From contig CP036432.1 of the NCBI GenBank assembly GCA_007753675.1, positions 10,077,381 through 10,141,380 of the forward strand: DNA of 64,000 bases. Direction: 5' to 3'. The position numbers were made by a program, and so were the translations under genes. Positions 46,090-56,000 of this stretch are shown piece after piece. Origin of the DNA: Stieleria magnilauensis. Its GTDB lineage: Bacteria > Planctomycetota > Planctomycetia > Pirellulales > Pirellulaceae. The notes beneath the pieces are model-generated. The model was not told the DNA's origin. It searched no databases and saw only the letters and a list, made by a program, of their open reading frames with translations. How positions within the stretch are numbered: the stretch's first letter is position 1; every line of letters begins with the position of its first letter.

Positions 46090-47454
46090 TCACGCCTTCT
46101 CGATCAACGGTCGGAGTTGATCACAGAACAGTTCCAGCAACGCTTTGGTGTCGCTTTCAGCGAACAGGCTGGGATCACAGCGAAGCGAGAAGCTCAGCTT
46201 GCGGCCGTAGATGCTCGACGACAGCGTGCTGCGGGTGTGTTTGCGAAGCGGTGGCACTCCGGTGATCGCTTCCAGTGTGAATTCATCACAAGCGATCTTG
46301 CCACGTTGCTTGGGCAACCGTCCGGTGAACCGACGCGAAGGGTCACCGGCATTGGAAAAGACGCCGGTCGCCAGGCAGCCGCCGTACTTGAGCAGCTTTT
46401 GCATCGTGGTCCCTTCCATCGCCGATGTGAGCGCGTTGACGAAGGCGGATTGGGGGCCGCCGTTCTTGAGTGCGAGCGTGTCTTGGATGACCAGATCCAT
46501 CAGTCGTTTTTCGTCTTGGATCTCGGCGACGGTTTTGGTGACGAACGTGCAGGCGGTCATGTTGCACGCCGGGATTTCGAAATCCTGGCCGTCGCGCATG
46601 TCGGCCGGGACCAGCAAACGGATCTTGCGCGATCCGGTCGTCGGCCCGTTCCACTTCAGTGCCGCCTGAAACATCTTGCACAGGAACAAGTCATTCAGCG
46701 TGCCGCCCTGTGACGTCGCGGCGGTTCGCAGGGTCGCCAAGTCGCCGGAGGAGAATTCTTGCTTGACCATTCCGGGCAGCACAAAGTTGCCGGGCGGATT
46801 GGCCGGTGGCCGCAGCGGGGCGGTTCGGGTGCTCAGGTGATTCCAGCCTTCGGCGATCGCGATTTTTAATTTTTTGAATCCGCTGTCGTGAATGCGGATG
46901 CTGCGCATTTTCGAGCGGCGCACCTTCAACAACGCGGTGTCGAAATTCCCCAGTTCGACCTTGCCCTCGCAGCTGGGCAGACGTTTCATGTAGCAGCCGA
47001 GCAGGTCGCCGACGAAGCGATAGCCGCCGGTGCCGTCACAGGCCGAATGGTGAAACTGCATCGTCACCCGCGCCGAATCGGCGGACTGCCGGACCCAGAT
47101 GCGGAGGCCGGTTTCGGTTCGAATGTCGATGTAGCCGTTGTTCTTGAATTCCATCGGCACGTCACCGTCGGCCCAATCGACCGGCGGGACCTTGTCGGGA
47201 GCCGGCACCCAGCAAAGCCGATTTTTCTTGGCCAGTTCGATAACGCAGAACAACAGCGGATGACGAACCAACGCCTCCTCGAGCGCGGCTTGAAAGATGT
47301 CTTGATCCAGGCGGCCCGAAAAATCGAGGTCCAGGAAAAACGACATCGTGTACTCGGGACTATCGTCGATCAGAAAAAACCAATCGATCGGCGGCACGTA
47401 GAGCGGAAAGGTACGCCCGTAGTCGGGAAGATTCGTTTGGATGGACATCGACAT
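46090..47454 (-). CDS. Condensation-domain-like acyltransferase
   Basis: 454 residues from the ATG at 47454 (MSMSIQTNLPDYG). The acyltransferase motif HHxxxDG is present as MQFHHSACDGTGGYRFVGDLL, at the point expected in the chloramphenicol-acetyltransferase/condensation-domain superfamily. Further conserved elements are the N-terminal LEEALVRHPLLFC, and LNDLFLCKMFQAAL and IRLLVPADMRDG in the second half. These point to a free-standing condensation/wax-ester-synthase-like or alcohol acetyltransferase-like enzyme that joins an acyl donor to an alcohol or amine. No carrier protein or polyketide/peptide synthetase gene is adjacent. Confidence 0.75.
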   Translation of the reverse strand: MSMSIQTNLPDYGRTFPLYVPPIDWFFLIDDSPEYTMSFFLDLDFSGRLDQDIFQAALEEALVRHPLLFCVIELAKKNRLCWVPAPDKVPPVDWADGDVPMEFKNNGYIDIRTETGLRIWVRQSADSARVTMQFHHSACDGTGGYRFVGDLLGCYMKRLPSCEGKVELGNFDTALLKVRRSKMRSIRIHDSGFKKLKIAIAEGWNHLSTRTAPLRPPANPPGNFVLPGMVKQEFSSGDLATLRTAATSQGGTLNDLFLCKMFQAALKWNGPTTGSRKIRLLVPADMRDGQDFEIPACNMTACTFVTKTVAEIQDEKRLMDLVIQDTLALKNGGPQSAFVNALTSAMEGTTMQKLLKYGGCLATGVFSNAGDPSRRFTGRLPKQRGKIACDEFTLEAITGVPPLRKHTRSTLSSSIYGRKLSFSLRCDPSLFAESDTKALLELFCDQLRPLIEKA

Positions 47455-47621
47455 TACGATTCGTGAATCGAGCGATCCGGCGGTCTGCCTCATTGCAGAA
47501 CGCTTTCACCGAACGCGCCATCGCACAAGATTAATAGTCACAGCGGTATTCTGACAGCGGGGTGCGATTTCAATGGCAGAAGATTTGGGAACTGCTGGCG
47601 GATCGACGGGATCAGAGAGGT

Positions 47622-47721
47622 GTGACGCTGCGTCACGTCACAAGGGTGTCCCGGGGAAAATCAGCCCACCGATGGCCGAAGCGAACCCACGGATGTCAAG
47701 CAGCCTGGATTCCGTGGGTTC
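47622..47721. promoter_or_regulatory. Two inverted repeats in the gap beyond the toxin-immunity operon
   Basis: gtgacgc-t-gcgtcac at 47622-47636 is a 15-bp odd palindrome, operator-like. gaacccacgga (47683-47693) and tccgtgggttc (47711-47721) pair over 11 bp and could end the minus-strand operon about 125 bases after the immunity stop. The gap 47455-47846 has no convincing gene. Confidence 0.4.
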
Positions 47722-47846
47722 TACGCGTTGCGAGATTCCGGCGATCGGCAAAAGGGGTTGAGGCGGTCGACGGACGCACGTCGCACGCAAGGAGCCTCGC
47801 TAAGGCTATCGGCAGCTTCGGAAACGTCTCCCGCGTCTTTCACTCC

Positions 47847-48524
47847 TCACGTTTGAGTAATGGCGTAAACCAGCGGTTCACCATCCTTAGTGCCGAACAA
47901 GTAAATCGAATTACCCAAAAACAACTGGTAGTACTCGAGCGGCGAAGGAGATGGCATTCCGAAGATATCCAGTTCTACCTGAGGCGACGCACCGTCAACG
48001 ACACTGAATTGGAGACCGGGTACAAGCTCCATCAGAAACTCCATTGGTGTTGAGGAGTCGTAGGTTGCTGGCGTCTCATCTTCTAAGAGCCAACTTGGTT
48101 TCCCTCCAATCTTTCCAAAATCAAACCGGTCGCTGTTGTCGGAGAATTGGAGCGAATAGAACTCAGTCTCTTCGACGTAGTCGTCTACTTTCTGCGCTTG
48201 GAGTGTCGGGAATACAATGAACCTAAAGTTCCTTTGGTACAATGACAAGAACCCGCCAGGGATGTCTGCCCCCCGTTGATGCTCTCGAAGCATTTCTGGA
48301 ATTAGAAATCGTTCATCAGCACACCGCATGCATACAAAACAGGCTAGTGTCATTCGTTCCCATACACAGACATCGGGAAACGCGACTTGAAACATAAAAG
48401 TCAGCCTTTTGCTACAGAGCGTGCAGCGCGGCAGCGCAGTGTTTCTTGGTAGCGATGGTTTTCCGCCAACGTATGACAGTTGATGAGATTGTTTTTCCTT
48501 TTTTCTACTTAGATACCACATCAT
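47847..48524 (-). CDS. Probable immunity protein with a zinc-finger/PDCD2-like N-half and YwqG-like C-half
   Basis: 225 residues. The ATG overlaps the upstream nuclease gene stop (ATGA), the arrangement expected of a toxin-immunity pair. The N-half LSYVGGKPSLPRNTALP is followed by Cys pairs (CTLCSKRLTFMFQVAFPD and ACFVCMRCADE), like the zinc-binding part of PDCD2-type proteins. The C-half IGGKPSWLLEDE, MELVPGLQFSVVDGASPQ recalls the YwqG/DUF1963 group. It lacks a signal peptide, so it should act in the cytoplasm, blocking the nuclease. GC is low: hand-counted 60-base lines give 43% (47881-47940), 50% (48121-48180) and 45% (48181-48240), against about 62% upstream, pointing to recent acquisition. 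The immunity role is inference. Confidence 0.55.
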   Translation of the reverse strand: MMWYLSRKKEKQSHQLSYVGGKPSLPRNTALPRCTLCSKRLTFMFQVAFPDVCVWERMTLACFVCMRCADERFLIPEMLREHQRGADIPGGFLSLYQRNFRFIVFPTLQAQKVDDYVEETEFYSLQFSDNSDRFDFGKIGGKPSWLLEDETPATYDSSTPMEFLMELVPGLQFSVVDGASPQVELDIFGMPSPSPLEYYQLFLGNSIYLFGTKDGEPLVYAITQT

Positions 48525-49954
48525 GGATTCGCAAACGTTCTGCTTATTGTTCTTCCGTTAATGCGAGCCTGGTAGAGAACTTCGAAGGGTCGAGTATCTC
48601 CGATGTGATACTTGGGCACAACTCGAACGAATACGTTATCTCCGGCATTTACGCGTCTGACGATCTGCTGTTCAAATTGGTTGAACACTCCGCGATTGAC
48701 ATTGGGCGCCTGCGGAAACACATTCCGACCGCGGACGCCCCCCAGACCACCAAGATTCTGGCCAACCGCATGACCTGCGTCGTCCGTTGCGTTTCCAAGG
48801 CGTCGAACAAATGCCCGCGATGAAGCATTTGTCACTGTTCCCTGTCCAATGTTGCCGGGTTCAATCTTGGCGAATGCCGAACGCAGCTCGCCCATGGGCC
48901 CCGTACGTATCCTAACGTTTGCAGGACCATCAGAGCCATCCGCCCCACCCGTTCCCCGCGAGTACGCGTTGTGGACCAGCAGTCCTTGCTGGCCGACGAA
49001 GTAGACGTGTTCTCCGTAGACTTCCAGGTTGTAGACCAGCTGCGGTCCCGGGCGGGGCAGTCGGCTCTCGATCCGCTTGGTGTCGCCATGAAATGTGACG
49101 ACGCGTTCCCCTGATTCCATCTGCCCGATCGCCACAAATGCCTGACGGTCTTCGGACCAGAACAGGTGATTGTCGGTCACGCCGATCGCATCCGACTCGC
49201 CTTCGAAGACGACATCCAACACCTGACGCGTCGGCGGATGGGCGAACGTCGCGGTGACGACCTGCCCCGCCGAAGATTTGACAGGAGGACACGGCTGGAT
49301 CGCGCTGACCATGGCCGTTCCGACCGCGCCCATCTCGGGAAGATCGATGTCGACCGTCAGTCCCAGCACTTCCGCATTGGCAACCTCTGCAATCGCGTAC
49401 ATCTCGGCGACGTAGCGATAGGTCGGGCGGAGCGGCGAATAGGGAACCAGCGCGGTTTCTGAATCGGCGAATTCGAACGATTCGTCCTCGCCCACGACAG
49501 CGACATCGTCACGCTGGGCGACGATCACTCCCAGTTGATCGAGGACCCATTGTTCGGGACGCAGAATCTCGATATCCAGGATCGGCGGGTCGGCGTCCTC
49601 TTGATCGGTCGGAAGCAGCATCTGCAGCGTCAGGTGCAGCCAATCTTGCCAGTCCGGTTCCTGCCAACGGGCACGCTCCTCCGGAGCGATTTCGGGGTTC
49701 TCCGCCAGCACGCGCTCCCCGACGCGAATCGATTCGATGCGACGGGTCGACGCGGCGGCATGTGTCGACCGAGTCGATTCAAGCGACGCCAACATCGTCG
49801 ATTGATCGGCCCGTTCAACGGACACCGGAGACGATTGGGGGAACAACGCTCCGCCAAAGATCAGTCGCGCCGAAAGGGTAAGCCCGATCACCAGGATCGA
49901 GTACGCGACGACGACGCGTCCGGATGACTTGGCGGGTGTTTTTAAAGCGGACAT
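48521..49954 (-). CDS. Membrane-anchored polymorphic toxin: C-part of a HINT domain plus DNA/RNA non-specific endonuclease tip
   Basis: 477 residues from the ATG at 49954; the frame is also open upstream to 50113, overlapping the giant gene. A single N-terminal helix (about 13-31: VVVAYSILVIGLTLSARLI) anchors it. HINT-type segments follow: IESIRVGERVLAENPEI (about 71), PEMGAVGTAMVSAIQPCP, VVTATFAHPP, AIGVTDNHLFWSEDRQAFV and VYNLEVYGEHVYFVGQQGLLVHN (ending about 328). The first HINT block with the nucleophile (CFxAGTxV) is absent. The tip at about 371-477 matches Endonuclease_NS_2: DDAGHAVGQNLGG with the catalytic His, NVFPQAPNVNRGVFNQFEQQI, and the final SRTFANP. GC drops from 62% in the HINT part to 47-52% in the tip (hand counts). 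The downstream ATGA-overlapping gene is the likely immunity. Confidence 0.8.
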   Translation of the reverse strand: MSALKTPAKSSGRVVVAYSILVIGLTLSARLIFGGALFPQSSPVSVERADQSTMLASLESTRSTHAAASTRRIESIRVGERVLAENPEIAPEERARWQEPDWQDWLHLTLQMLLPTDQEDADPPILDIEILRPEQWVLDQLGVIVAQRDDVAVVGEDESFEFADSETALVPYSPLRPTYRYVAEMYAIAEVANAEVLGLTVDIDLPEMGAVGTAMVSAIQPCPPVKSSAGQVVTATFAHPPTRQVLDVVFEGESDAIGVTDNHLFWSEDRQAFVAIGQMESGERVVTFHGDTKRIESRLPRPGPQLVYNLEVYGEHVYFVGQQGLLVHNAYSRGTGGADGSDGPANVRIRTGPMGELRSAFAKIEPGNIGQGTVTNASSRAFVRRLGNATDDAGHAVGQNLGGLGGVRGRNVFPQAPNVNRGVFNQFEQQIVRRVNAGDNVFVRVVPKYHIGDTRPFEVLYQARINGRTISRTFANP

Positions 49955-50027
49955 TGGAATGACCGAGGTTTGAATGACGTGATTGACTTGTGATGAACGG
50001 AACCGACTGTCATGGAATGGAGGAATG

Positions 50028-53000
50028 TCAACTGAATCTGAATGTCGGCTTGCGCCGATGCGGCAATAGCGGATCGCCCCAGAGCACGTCCGCCAGATCC
50101 TTCCAGTCCTCATCGGCCGACCCGAACACCGAATCGACGCTTGATCGACGTCGCTCCTGCTCGTCCTGTTCCTCGTTGCGTCCCGGGCTGGATCGCATCA
50201 GGGCGGCGAAGGACATCGATGCGAGGATGGCAAGCGACACGCCGGCACCGATTTGTGTGATCCTGCCGTCAAACGCTCCTGGGCCGACCGTTGTCGGTTG
50301 TTCGGCATAGAAGCTTTCGGTGAGGCCATCGGCCGGCACCCAGACGGGCGTTTCGGCGACGAAGCACTTGATGAACAACCCGCCGACAAAATCGGCCGCA
50401 AACGAGGCTGTCGCGGCGATCTCCATCGTCCGGGCAAGGTCTTGGCCGGTCAGATGCCCATAGGCCATTCCGCCCACCGCCCCCAGAACACCCGGTGACA
50501 TCGCCTTCATCGCGTAGGTGATACTGCCGCTACGCATGAACGCCGCATGGCCGGTCACCGCAAGCCCTCCAAAGATGCTGCCGATCGCGGTGCCGATGCG
50601 ATTGTTGTAGTCGTATTCGGCCAGCAATTCCGCACGCGAGCCTGCGTTACTGTTGGCGACCGCGTTGGATCCCATCACGTAGCCGAACGCCGCCCCAAAC
50701 GGATTGGAGATGCCGTTGATCGCGCCCCGAAACGCCTCATTGAACTGAACCGATTTCCCGCTCAGGTCGGCACGCGTGGTCACATCCAGCACGCCATAAA
50801 CGGCGCCGGCCGACACGATGATCACGCCGACCGAACCAAAGGTGGCGACGGTCGCGACGGCGGACAGTCCGGCCATGGCCACCGTGGTCGATTTCACACC
50901 GAACAACGTGTTGTCACGCATCCCCTCGCGACCGGCGTCCATGATCGCCTTGCCGGTCTCCGCGTCAAACACACTGACGATCGCGCCGACCTGGATCACC
51001 CGCACGTTGATCGCATCGGTCAACGCGTTGGACAGCCCCACCAGTACTTCATCGATCAGGGTGTTGTCCTTCACCCATTGAATCATCTGCTGGGTGCGGT
51101 TTGCGACATCCGCCGCCCAATCATTGAGTTCTTCGATCAAAACCGGGATCAGCGCGTTGCCATAGGTGTACAACCCGAACGAGTCGTTGTGCACCAGGAC
51201 AAAGTGATCAGTGCCGGGCAGTCGAACGTGATAGTTGTGGTGCTCGGCGACGCAGAAGTTGTACACCGGCTGGGCGGGAGATTCGTTCGGCGTGATGGCG
51301 GTGATCGTCAATGCGATTCCGTCGGCCGTCACCAGCGGATCACCGGGCATCAGGTCGCGGGCGAGTTTCCAAGTGCCGCGATGGGCGAGAGAGATCGCGG
51401 GCGGCGTGGCATGGTGATCGTATTCGACTTCGGCATTCAAGACGAAGAACGGGTGTCCCGCCGTTGTCGTAATCTTGGAATCGCCGAGATGGATGTCGAT
51501 CAATTGCTGCGGGGAATTGTGGTACGTCTGGCTCACAGTGCCGCCGGTCGTCTGCTTTGTGGGACGGAGCAACCGCTGATCCAGCGCGGCGGTCGCTGCG
51601 TGTGTCGCGTGCATCCATTGCCCGGCTCTCTGTTCAAGTGCGACCACATCCTCGTCGAAGGTCGCCGATGCGACACGATCCCCGGCAGCGATCTGTTCGA
51701 TCCGCTTTGCCGTCCCGTCGGCCAACAAGACTTCGGTGCCGGCGGGGAAGCAGTACTGCTCGATCGCATCGGCGCCGGCCAACGTGTATTGCTGCATCAC
51801 CGCGCTGCCGGACAAACTGCTTCCCGCGGGAATCGACTCCATCGCAGCCGCCTGCACGCCACGGAAAGCGGCTCCGGCAAGTGAGCCGGTCGTGGCGACG
51901 GTCCAGGAGGAGACGGCGGCGGCCGCGACGGCGGTCAAGGCTTCGGCTCCGCCGGCGGTCGGAAGCGCTGGCGGGGCGCCCATGAACATCGGCACGCCGG
52001 TCGGCGAATGGTCCAGCATGCCTGGCGTGCCGGCGGCGGCGTTGGACGTTTCGACGAAATCGACCAGCGAATCATACCGTCCGTTGCCGGCGAAGCTGAT
52101 GTCGATGTCGCCGTCAATGTAATTGCCGTTTTGCGTGACGACCTGGTCGATGGCTTCGGTAAACGCAGTGGTAACCGAGCCGATCGTACGTGACCCCGTC
52201 ACGGACCCTGCCACGTCGGATTGCCGATTGAAAACGCCTGTCTGCGAGTTCGACGTTTCCGTTTCAGTAAAGGCATCCTCGCCATCGAGTTCAACGGAGA
52301 AGACCCCGGAGGAGTTTGTCCCGGATTGATTCAACGTGTAGGTGTCGGTCCCCGTCGTCGTGCTGGTGGCATCACCGGTCAGGGCGTCCGCGTCGACAGA
52401 GCGGCTGTAGGACTTCACGCCGCTGCCGTTGAGGGTTGATTCGCCGTTTGCGCCGCGGTCCACCAATTGTGTAAAGGAGTAGGTGTCGGTGGCTGTCGTA
52501 ACGTGCTGGAAGGCACCGGTGATGCGATTTCCGGTCGTATCGGTTTGCGCCACCTCGGTCGAAGTGGAATCAAAATCGATCGTGACCCCGCCCACAAGAC
52601 CGTCCTGGGAAAGGGTGGTGATGGTTGTCGAGTCGACTTGACCGGCGACCTCGCCCGTGACTGAATTGCCGCTGCCGGTCGATGATGTGTCGCTGGAAAC
52701 GCTGTTGACCACGGTGTGATCGTGCAACCCGTCGACGGTCACGACGGACTGTGTGGTGACCAGGCTCGACTGCGACGCTCCGGTGCTGCTCCAAAGCCCC
52801 GTGATTTCGTTTCCGGTTTGAATGTCGGTGGATTCTTCCGAGGACGTTTCGTCGATCGAGAGCACCGTTCCAGCGGCATCCGTCAGTTTCCGCGTGACCG
52901 CACTGGAAAAGTCAGCATCGGTTGAACGATCGAATGATCCGACGATCGAATTGCCAGAGTCCGTCGTCGTTGACGTGGATTCGGAGGTCGACGTTGCGGA

Positions 53001-56000
53001 ATACGATTCGGTTCGCGTGCCGGATTCGTTCAACGACGTTGACTGGGATGCCGTTGACGTTAGCGAGTAGATTCCGGTGATCGCATTGCTTGTCGAAGAA
53101 GCCTCGTTGGAGCCGCTGCGAATGGCCGTTTTCGTGTCGCTACCGTCCGCATACGTCGTGTTTTTGGTGTAATCATATTCGTCCGTCGACGAAGAGACGA
53201 CCGTGACTTCCGAACTGATTCGGTTACCGGTCGACGTGGAGGTTCCCGTCATCGACGTCGTTTCGGTCAGTGTGAACGAGCGGTCGCCGATCGTGCCCGA
53301 TTGGTTGGTCGAGGACGTATCGATGGTGGTCGTCGTTTCGGCAAAGGCTCCGGTTACACTGTTGCCCGTGGTTTCGCGTGTGACCGACGCGTTGTAACTG
53401 GCGGCGCCGATGACCGAGCGGTCCGTATTGCTTTCGGCCAGATCCTGCGTGGCCGCGGAAGTGGTCGTCGACGTGGACGTGAACAAACCGGTGATGTCAT
53501 TGCCGATCTGGCTGATAACCTCCTGCGACGTCTCCCCCGTTTCGCTGGTGCTGGATTCCGTCTGATTCGTCGCACTGCCGGTTCCGTTTGTCGTGACATC
53601 CTTGGTCACATCGTCGGTGTACTCGCCGCTGGTTCGATTTCCGCTTCGGCTGCCGCTCGATTCTGTCGTGCTGGTTGTGGCGGCAGTTTCCGTCAGCGTT
53701 TGATTCGTTTTGGATTGGTTTGTGGTGACAGTGCTGGTTGAAGTAAACGTTGTCTCGTAGGTGTCGAATCTCGAATTGCCGGTTTCGGTGCTGGTCGAAG
53801 CGTCCGACTCGACTTGTGTGGTCATGACCGTGAAGGTCTGATTCGTGGTCGTGGCAGAAACGGTCGCCGACGATTCCATGATCGACTGGGTCGTGTAGTC
53901 ACCGACGATGCGATTGCCAGACGCGGTGTCGGTGATCGTGGTCGTGGCTTCACGATGCATCGTTCCCGCCAGCGTCTGGTTGGACTGTGTTTCATCGCTG
54001 GTCGTTGATTGACTCGATTCACCCGCCGAGGTGAACGCCCCGGTGATCGCGTTCTCACTTCCCGACCCGGTGCTGGTCGAGGTGGTGGTTTCGGCTAGCT
54101 CGATCGTCTGCGTTTGATTCGTGTCGGTCTGCGCCTTCGTTGTCAAACTGCTGCCCGATGAAGTGAACGCCGAATTCCCCGAATAATCGTTCCCGGTGGT
54201 CGTTGATTGCGACGTGCTGCTGGACGTGACCTCGATGACACTGGTCAGCGTTTGATTGGTGGTCGTTTCGGTGCCCGATCGACTGGCACTGGAATCGACA
54301 ACTTCGGCAAACGCCCCGACCACGCTGTTACCCGAACGGGTCGTCGTTACATTGGAATTCCCTGAGTCGGTGACAGCCAAACTGAGTGATTGATTGGAAC
54401 TGGTTTCGCTACTGGAGTAACTGGACACGTCCGTCGTGAGGCTGGAATATTGCCCCGTTAGCCTGTTCGATCCGCTTTCGGTGTTGCTAACCAGTGAATT
54501 CGTGAATGTTGTGTCGACCGTGACAATCCCTTGATTGGTTTCCGTCGAGGTTCCCGCGGTTGAAGACTCGGTGCGTGCCGTCGTGTCATCGCTGCCCATC
54601 AAAACGTTCCCATCGGACGTCGACATGGTGTGTGAACTCGTGCTGGATGTACGAGTCCCGCTGAGATCCAGGTACGCATAGGTCTCATTGAACGTCGTCG
54701 CGGAATCCTTGATCGTGGTCGACGAATACGCACCGGTCACGTGGTCACCAGATCTCGTCACGGTCGATGTCGAGTTGTCGGTCGACGCACTGGTCGAATT
54801 CGGGTTGACGAGATTCGATTCTGAATGGGAACTGGTTTCGGCCGTGGTCACGGTCGCCGCGTAGGTTCCGTCGATTCGGTTGCCGGTTTCCAAGGTTTGA
54901 GACTCGGAGTCGTTACTGAAAACCGCATTGATGACCCAGACTTGATTTACATCACGCTGCGTGCCTGAACCTGCGGAGATCGTCGTCACGTTGGAACTGT
55001 AGTCCCCCGTGATCGAATTGCCGGACTCCGAGGACGTCGTCGCGGACGTGGTCGTCGAGGTGCTGTCGGCATCAAGCGTCTGATTGTCGACCGTGGCGAT
55101 CACGATCGTTTCGGAATCGCTCTGCGAGTCGCTGGCGAATTGGCCCGTGATCACGTTGGAGGTCGATTCGCTGCTGAACGACGCATTCACGGTGATCGTC
55201 TCACCTGCAGTCTCCGTTTGCACCGTGCTTTGGGAGATCGTTTCATCCAATGACGTCCCGGAACTGGTCGATACCATCGCTCCGGTGATATCATTTCCCG
55301 TGGTGCTGGACATCGACTGAGACGAATACTTCGTCACGACGGTCGAACCGTAGCCCTGGTTGCTGGCCACCTCGGTGCGAACGCCACTCGACTGAGATGT
55401 TGTTTCATCGGTGACCAAGCCACTGAACTCGTTGCGGGTCGAATCGACTTCGACACGTGAATTGCTCGTCGCGTCAATGTTGACGGTCAGCGACTGATTG
55501 GTGTCGGTTTGATCGATCGTGACATCCGTCATCGTCACCACGTTGGTGGCCGAACTGCCCGCCACGGAATCTCCACTTCCAGACTCAATGATGTTGGTGA
55601 CCGTTGTCGTGACCGCATCGATCGTCAGCGGCCCGTTGGTATCGGTCGAGGTACGAACCTCGGTGGACTCGCTGGTGGATGCCTTGGTGTAGGCCCCGGT
55701 CACGGCATTCCCGCCGCTGTCGGATTGAAATGTGGTATCGACGGTCGTGACGTAGGAAACCGAGAGAGATTTGTTGGTGTCGCTGCCATCCATACGCGAG
55801 GACTGTTCGCCGGAATTCGTGTCCGTAAAATCGCCGGTGATGGTGTTGTTCGTCCGCGTCGCAGTAGACGAGAACGTTGACGATTCTGAAACGGAGGCAT
55901 TGAGCGTGCCGTTGACGACTGTCTCGACGCGTGTGCGGGTGCCGGAGTTTTCGGTCGTTGAACTGGATTCTCCACTGATGGAGTTGGACATAAAGTCTTG

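Noticed and set aside
47562..48053. 163-codon plus-strand frame overlapping the immunity gene end
   Set aside because: No start context, no motif, and half of it is the complement of the immunity gene.
51186..51752. Intein in a housekeeping protein
   Set aside because: No homologous extein on either side and no homing endonuclease; the context is a giant secreted protein with a toxin downstream, so a pretoxin HINT fits better.
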